Part shown: positions 59,193 to 64,000 of the stretch, piece by piece
Layout of the letters: every line of letters begins with the position of its first letter
Numbering within the stretch: position 1 is the stretch's first letter
Source of the DNA: JBBQUN01 sp963698395
GTDB lineage: Bacteria > Actinomycetota > Acidimicrobiia > Acidimicrobiales > SZUA-35
NCBI GenBank assembly: GCA_963698395.1
Contig: CAVOQQ010000002.1
Location: 248,001-312,000, forward strand
Length of the DNA: 64,000 bases
Reading direction: 5' to 3'
Notes under the pieces: model-generated
The model's database searches: none
Told to the model about the DNA's origin: nothing
What the model saw: only the letters and a program-made list of their open reading frames with translations
Program-made: the position numbers and the translations under genes

Positions 59193-59484
59193 GGTCACCG
59201 GCCGTCGAGCGAACCCCCGCACCTGTGTTGGGTGTCGGGCGGTTCGCGACCGGTCCGATCTGCTTCGGTGCCGACTCGGTGCCGACGGCACGCTCCAATG
59301 GGGGTCGGGTGGTCGAGGTGCGTGGCTCTGCGCCGACACGGCTGCGGTGTGCTGTGAACAGGCGGCCAAGCGGGGCGGCTTCGCTCGAGCGTTTCGACAG
59401 ACGGTGAGTCCCGAGGCGATCGACGCGTTTTCACTTGAACTTGGCCTTGCCGCTCAACGTGGTACAGGCGAACGGCTCCGGTAG
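59152..59484 (+). CDS. ylxR: YlxR-family RNA-binding protein
   Basis: 110 residues if it starts at ATG 59152, which overlaps the nusA tail by 41 bp. The YlxR core begins NPRTCVGCRAVRDRSDLLRCRL and has GRGAWLCADTAAVCCEQA, matching the GRGAY/C-type motif. A later non-ATG start is possible. Small RNA-binding protein between nusA and infB in most Gram-positives. Confidence 0.82.
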   Translation: MPWQPRTKTLAATEVTGRRANPRTCVGCRAVRDRSDLLRCRLGADGTLQWGSGGRGAWLCADTAAVCCEQAAKRGGFARAFRQTVSPEAIDAFSLELGLAAQRGTGERLR

Positions 59485-59565
59485 GCTCTGAGTTCGTTTC
59501 GCGTTGCCGCCGTGGCCGCGTCCGGTTCACCAAGAGCCGCCAACCCTCGAGGGTGAGATTTACCT

Positions 59566-62524
59566 GTGGCATCCAAAGTCCGCGTGCTACGAGCTAGCGA
59601 GAGAACTGGGTCTCTCCAATGCTGAGACTCTCGAATTGTGCGAGAAGCTCGGCATTGGCGTGAAGAGCCACTCGTCGAGCATCGTCGAGGCGCAGGCCGA
59701 CCGGCTGCGGCGCAAGGCGCACCGCGAGGGCCTGGTTCGAGACGTGGTCGAAGACGAGACGCCCGAACCCGAACCCGAACCCGAAAAGCCGGCACCGCCC
59801 ATCTCCAGGAAGCCTCGTCCGGCCAAGCCCGCCTCAGGCGGTGTGGTGTCCTCTGGCGTGGTGTCCTCTGGTGGCTCTCGTCCCGAGACTCCTCGCCCGG
59901 CAACGCCGCCTCCTCCTCCGGCCGGCCGCCCCGCTGCACCACCTCGCCCGGTGCAAGACCTCCCGGCGGCGGCCAAGGCGCCGGTCGTCGAGACACCAGC
60001 CGCCGAAGCACCGGCCGCTGCACCCGCCCCGACCGCTGCTCCGGTCGAGACTCCTGCCCCGGTCGAGACTCCTGCCCCGGTCGACGACGCACCCGTTGCG
60101 CCCGCAGCACCAGCCGAGCCGGCGGTCGCTGCTGCGACGCCGGCTGCCGACGCCCCGGCCGCCGAACCGGTCGCAGCCGAACCAGCGGCAGCCCAAGCCC
60201 CAGCAGTGGCCGATACCACTGCCGAACCTGCGCCGGCCACTGCCGAATCGGTGGCAACCCCGGCCGCTCCGGCTCCCACCCGTCCGGCTGGAGCACCCAT
60301 GCCGCCCGGCACCCGGCCCCCGGCCAGTGGTCCTCCCACCCCACCGCGCACACCCGGCGGCAAGCCGATTCCTCCTCCGCCCGGACCGCCTCGCGGTCGT
60401 AGCGGCAAGCCCATCCCGCCGCCTCCCGGTGGCGGCAAGGCACGGCCCGCGCCCACTCCTGGTCGCGGCGGTCCCGGTTCCGGTGGCTATCGCGGGAGCC
60501 CTGGCGGCGCCCGTCCCGCTCCCGGCGGCGGTGCTCCCGGTGGGCCCGGTGGCTTCCCCGGTCGCGGCGGTCCTCCCGGTGGCGGTGGTCGTCCCGGTGG
60601 TGGCGGTCGTCCTGGTGGCGGTCCCAACCGTGGTCGTCCCCGTCGCAAGAGCCGTCGTCGTCGTTCCTCCGAGGAACTCACGCCGATGGACGTGCCGAGC
60701 TACACCTCGTCCGATGCTTCGGTGCCCGAGGGTGTGGTCGTCATCGAGCGCGCCTCGACCGCCCAAGATCTCGGTTCGAAGCTGAACCGAACCGCCGCCG
60801 ACGTCGTTCGCTTCCTGCTCATGAACGGTGAGATGGTCACCGGCACCCAGTCGCTCAACGACGAGATGATCAAGGCCTTCGCCGAAGACATCGGTGCCGA
60901 GATCCGACTCGTCGACCCCGGCGAAGAACAAGAAGTCGAGCTGCTGAAGCTGATCGACATCGAACTCGACGAAGACGTCGACGACGAGGTGCTCGCCACC
61001 TACCCGCTGCGCCCGCCGGTCATCACCGTCATGGGTCACGTCGACCACGGCAAGACCTTGCTGCTCGACCGCATTCGCTCGGCCAACGTCATCGAGGGCG
61101 AAGCCGGTGGCATCACCCAGCACATCGGTGCCTACCAGGTCGAAGCGGGCGGACGCCTCCTCACGTTCCTCGACACCCCGGGCCACGAGGCCTTCACCGC
61201 CATGCGAGCTCGTGGTGCCGAAGCCACCGACATCGTGGTCTTGGTCGTCGCCGCCGACGACGGTGTCATGCCACAGACGCTCGAAGCGTTGCAGCACGCT
61301 CGTGCGGCCGAGGTACCGATCGTCGTGGCGGTCAACAAGATGGACCGCGAAGGCGCCGATGCCGATCGCGTCATGTCGCAACTCGCCGAGCGTGAGCTCG
61401 TCCCCGAGCAGTGGGGCGGCGACACCATCTACGTGCCGCTGTCGGCCATGACCGGTGAGGGCATTCCCGACCTCCTCGAGAACCTCGCAGTCGTCGCCGA
61501 GCTCGAAGACCTCCGTGCCAACCCGGAGGGTCGGGCCGTTGGTTCGGTGCTCGAATCCCATCTCGACATCGGTCGTGGCCCGGTGGCCACCGTCATCGTC
61601 GAACAGGGCACCCTCTCGGTCGGTGATCCACTGGTGACCGGCGCCGCATGGGGCCGTGTTCGTGCTCTTCTCGACGACAAGGGCGAGAACGTCGATTCGG
61701 CCGGTCCGTCCAAGCCCGTGCAGGTCCTCGGTCTGTCCGATGTCGCCACGGCGGGCAACTCCTTCAGCGTTGCTCCCAACGAAAAGATCGCTTCGAAGGT
61801 CGCCGACACCCGCGAGCACTGGCAGCGCCTTGCCAGCCTGGGTCGAGACGCTTCGGCCACCGGCGGCGGCGCCAAGCTCGAAGACATCTTCAAACAGATC
61901 CAGTCGGGCGAGACCGCCACGCTCAACCTCATCGTCAAGGCCGACGTCAACGGCTCACTCGAAGCGGTCACCGACAGCCTCAAGAAGCTCGAACGAGACG
62001 ACGTCAAGTTGTCGTTCGTGCTCCGAGGCGTCGGCGGCATCTCCGAGAACGACGTGCAGTTGGCGGCGGCCACCAACTCGACCATCCTCGGCTTCGGCGT
62101 GCGACCAGACCGCAAGGCCCGAGAACTCGCCGAGCAGGAGAAGGTGGAGATCCGGAACTACGAGATCATCTACAAGCTCCTCGAAGACATCGAGAACGCC
62201 ATGCTCGGTCTTCTCGCTCCGGAATTCGAAGAAGTCGTCACCGGCGAGGCCGAAGTCCGCGAGGTCTTCCGGGTCCCGAAGATCGGTGGCATCGCCGGCT
62301 GCTACGTGCTCAACGGCACCATCACCCGTGGCTCCAAGGTCCGGTTCCTCCGAGAAGGCACGATCATCTGGAAGGGTGCGGTCAACTCGCTGCGCCGCTT
62401 CAAAGACGACGTTCGCGAGGTGCAGGCCGGGTTCGAGTGCGGCATCGGCCTCACCGACTTCCAAGACCTCAAAGAAGGCGACATCATCGAAACGTTCGAG
62501 GAGCGCGAGATTCCCCGAACCTAG
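59566..62524 (+). CDS. infB: Translation initiation factor IF-2 (frameshift in sequence)
   Basis: Starts GTG 59566 (MASKVRV), then shifts frame at ~59587: the expected ...VRVYELARELGLSNAETLEL is restored if one C is removed (gtgctac to gtgtac). Corrected length is 985 residues. Long Pro/Ala/Gly-rich N-terminal region, then G domain with VMGHVDHGKTLLLDRI, DTPGHEAFTAMRARG and NKMDREGAD, and C-terminal fMet-tRNA-binding domains. Essential, so the shift is probably a sequence error. Confidence 0.95.
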
Positions 62525-62533
62525 TCGTTGCGG

Positions 62534-62827
62534 ATGACACTCTCGTCCGTCACGCTCAGCGCCGAGCTCCATTTGCCGGTCGCCCAATCGCTCAAGGCGA
62601 AGCGTTCGATCGTCCAATCGATCGTGCGCACGCTCGACGGGTGGACCGGCATCGGCGCGTCCGAGGTCGATCACCAGGAACTGTGGCAGCGCACGGCGAT
62701 CGGCGTCGTCGTGGTCGGCAGCAGTGACGGTTGGGTGGAACAGCGAGCGGAGGCCGTCGAGCGCTACATCTGGTCGCGACCCGACATCGAGGTGCTCGAC
62801 ATCACGTGGACCTGGCTCGCCGATTGA
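62534..62827 (+). CDS. ylxP: DUF503/YlxP-family protein
   Basis: 97 residues: LPVAQSLKAKRSIVQSIV matches the DUF503 signature, as does VSEVDHQELW-like text and VVVVGSSDGWVEQRAEAVERYI. Conserved between infB and rbfA. ATG 62534 chosen; TTG 62528 also in frame. Function unknown; implicated in ribosome biology by context. Confidence 0.88.
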   Translation: MTLSSVTLSAELHLPVAQSLKAKRSIVQSIVRTLDGWTGIGASEVDHQELWQRTAIGVVVVGSSDGWVEQRAEAVERYIWSRPDIEVLDITWTWLAD

Positions 62828-62893
62828 CGAGCCGTCGACCGACCCTGCCGTTAGGATCGTCAACCCGACGAGTCACTCCATGTGGCTGCGAGT

Positions 62894-62910
62894 GTGGCGC
62901 CCTGCGCCAC
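62894..62910 (+). terminator. Hairpin before rbfA
   Basis: Arms gtggcgc/gcgccac with three-base loop. It is followed by a partial inverted copy of the bipartite repeat (62919-62953, containing gagcgcagcgagaaacg), which supplies the aggaa ribosome site of rbfA. Confidence 0.5.
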
Positions 62911-62954
62911 CACTCGGCAAGAGACGAGCGCAGCGAGAAACGACAGGAACGACG

Positions 62955-63431
62955 ATGGCAAAGCGATCGAGTGGTGGACGCAAGTCTCGGCCGGCAACCA
63001 AGCGGCACTTCCCTCGGACGGCGCGTCTGAACTCGCTCCTGATCGAGATCGTCGCCGACTATTTCGAGCGAGCCGACGATGACCGCTTCGGCTTCCTCAC
63101 CATCACCGGAGTGGAGGTCGACGCCGACCTGAACGTGGCACAGGTGTTCGTGTCCACGCTGGGTGGGCCGAGCGATGACGACGACGAACTGCTCGAGGCG
63201 CTCGAGGAACATCGCAAGCCAGTCCAACGAGTCGTGGCAGAGCAGGCACAGCTGCGAAAGACGCCGAGGGTCGTGTTCGAGTTCGATCAGGGCGTCCGTC
63301 ACGGCGCACGCGTGGAGGAGATCCTCGCCACCCTCGAGATCAATCACGACGAGCCCGAGCAGGACGGCGCCGAGACCGACGTTGCCGACGGCGAGGCCCC
63401 CGCAACGGCTGCGCCCGACGACCTCGACTGA
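62955..63431 (+). CDS. rbfA: Ribosome-binding factor A
   Basis: 158 residues. Basic start MAKRSSGGRKSRPATKRHFPRTARLNSLLIEI, then VEVDADLNVAQVFVSTLG and RVVAEQAQLRKTPRVVFEFD, a KH-like fold. Acidic Ala/Asp tail. Binds 16S rRNA helix 1 during cold-sensitive maturation. Its stop overlaps the truB ATG (TGATG). Confidence 0.93.
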   Translation: MAKRSSGGRKSRPATKRHFPRTARLNSLLIEIVADYFERADDDRFGFLTITGVEVDADLNVAQVFVSTLGGPSDDDDELLEALEEHRKPVQRVVAEQAQLRKTPRVVFEFDQGVRHGARVEEILATLEINHDEPEQDGAETDVADGEAPATAAPDDLD

Positions 63432-64000
63432 TGGCGCGCCGATCCAAGCAACCGGACTCGGGCGTCTCGGGCTGTTGCATCATCGACAAGCCCCCTGGCA
63501 TGACCAGCCACGATGTCGTCGACCGCCTCCGGCGTGCGCTCGGCACCCGCAAGGTCGGCCACGCCGGCACGCTCGATCCCGATGCCACCGGCGTCTTGGT
63601 CCTCGGCGTCGGCAAGGCCACCAAGTTGCTGCAGTTCGTGAGCGGGGCCGACAAGACCTACGAGTGTGAGGTGGTCTTCGGCATCGAGACCTCCACGCTC
63701 GATGCCGCCGGCGAAGTGACCGCAACGCACGACATGGCCGATCTCACGCCCGAGCGGGTGGCCGACGTCGTCGAGAGCATTCGTCGGCGACATCCTGCAG
63801 GTGCCGCCGATGGTCTCGGCCATCAAGATCGACGGGAAGCGACTGCACGAACTGGCTCGTGAGGGGATCGAGGTCGAGCGCGAGCCCAGGCCGGTCACGG
63901 TGTTCTCGCTGACCACCGAGCCCACCGACGATCCGCTGGTCTACCGGATGGCGGTGCACTGCAGTTCGGGTACCTATGTCCGCACCCTCGGTGCCGACCT
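63431..64000 (+). CDS. truB: tRNA pseudouridine synthase B (partial, frameshift)
   Basis: Runs off the window end. N-terminal GCCIIDKPPGMTSHDVVDRLRRAL and catalytic motif GHAGTLDPDATGVLVLGVG with the catalytic Asp. At ~63779-63782 one extra base breaks the frame; without it the sequence reads VGDILQVPPMVSAIKIDGKRLHELAREG and continues to the edge. Makes pseudouridine 55 in tRNA. The shift is probably a sequence error. Confidence 0.93.

Noticed and set aside
59152..59565. infB starting in the later uninterrupted frame upstream of 59566
   Set aside because: That frame gives a non-family N-terminus; the GTG at 59566 with MASKVRV plus a single-base correction matches IF-2.
1..64000. tRNA or rRNA genes
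   Set aside because: Looked for cloverleaf-like and rRNA-like sequence in gaps; none seen.

Overview
The window is a GC-rich chromosomal segment with dense GTG/TTG start usage, ATGA/GTGA stop-start overlaps and a gene order diagnostic of Actinobacteria: recG..rsmD-coaD-(SepIVA-like)-DUF177-rpmF-plsX-acpP-rnc-mutM-like-smc..ftsY-ffh-rpsP-khpA-rimM-trmD-rplS-DUF2469-yraN..comM-dprA-sigma28 type..rpsB-tsf-pyrH-frr-cdsA-dxr-rseP-ispG..rimP-nusA-ylxR-infB-ylxP-rbfA-truB. Together with an ACT-domain malic enzyme, ATP-type PEP carboxykinase, two CitE/malyl-CoA-lyase-like proteins and an alpha-methylacyl-CoA racemase, it suggests a member of the Acidimicrobiia (inference from memory of gene order; no database search was made). 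No tRNA, rRNA or CRISPR array was seen.

Layout. 1-12.7 kb: central carbon and CoA-ester metabolism (malic enzyme, two CitE-like lyases, AMACR, PckA), a wrecked sensor kinase next to an intact single-domain receiver, a CcdA/TlpA thiol-redox pair, and assorted enzymes. 12.7-17.6 kb: cold-shock-like protein, recG, then a compact cassette (AbiEi/DUF559-type gene bracketed by inverted 49-bp palindromes) inserted before a zinc-ribbon protein and rsmD. 17.8-27.2 kb: coaD to smc, the lipid/ACP/RNase III/SMC block. 27.2-34.1 kb: an inserted block of VWA-DUF58-MoxR genes facing a two-component system and an HtrA protease. 34.1-40.1 kb: SRP (ftsY, ffh) and the S16-L19 block. 40.1-42.1 kb: a second insert holding a candidate selenoprotein, two small proteins, a cytochrome c and a DUF2510 protein. 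42.1-64 kb: comM/dprA, an FliA/WhiG-type sigma factor, a LytM-lipase fusion, then translation, isoprenoid (dxr, ispG), phospholipid (cdsA) and intramembrane-protease genes, ending inside truB.

Most notable: (1) a minus-strand ArsC-family gene with an in-frame TGA exactly at the catalytic cysteine, followed by a perfect 8-bp hairpin at the position expected for a bacterial SECIS, so probably a selenoprotein; (2) the DUF559 gene flanked by inverted, matched palindromes, which looks like an undescribed mobile cassette; (3) a frr start region duplicated to make a five-codon upstream ORF; (4) an Fpg-family protein that has lost its catalytic and zinc residues; (5) at least five single-base frameshifts, three of them in essential genes (rpsB, infB, truB), best read as sequence errors. 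This last point means frameshifts here should not be over-interpreted.

Gene function hangs together as a housekeeping region: translation apparatus, protein targeting and MEP-pathway genes in co-directional operons, interrupted by small accessory inserts in the opposite strand, each usually bounded by strong hairpins or short tandem repeats.
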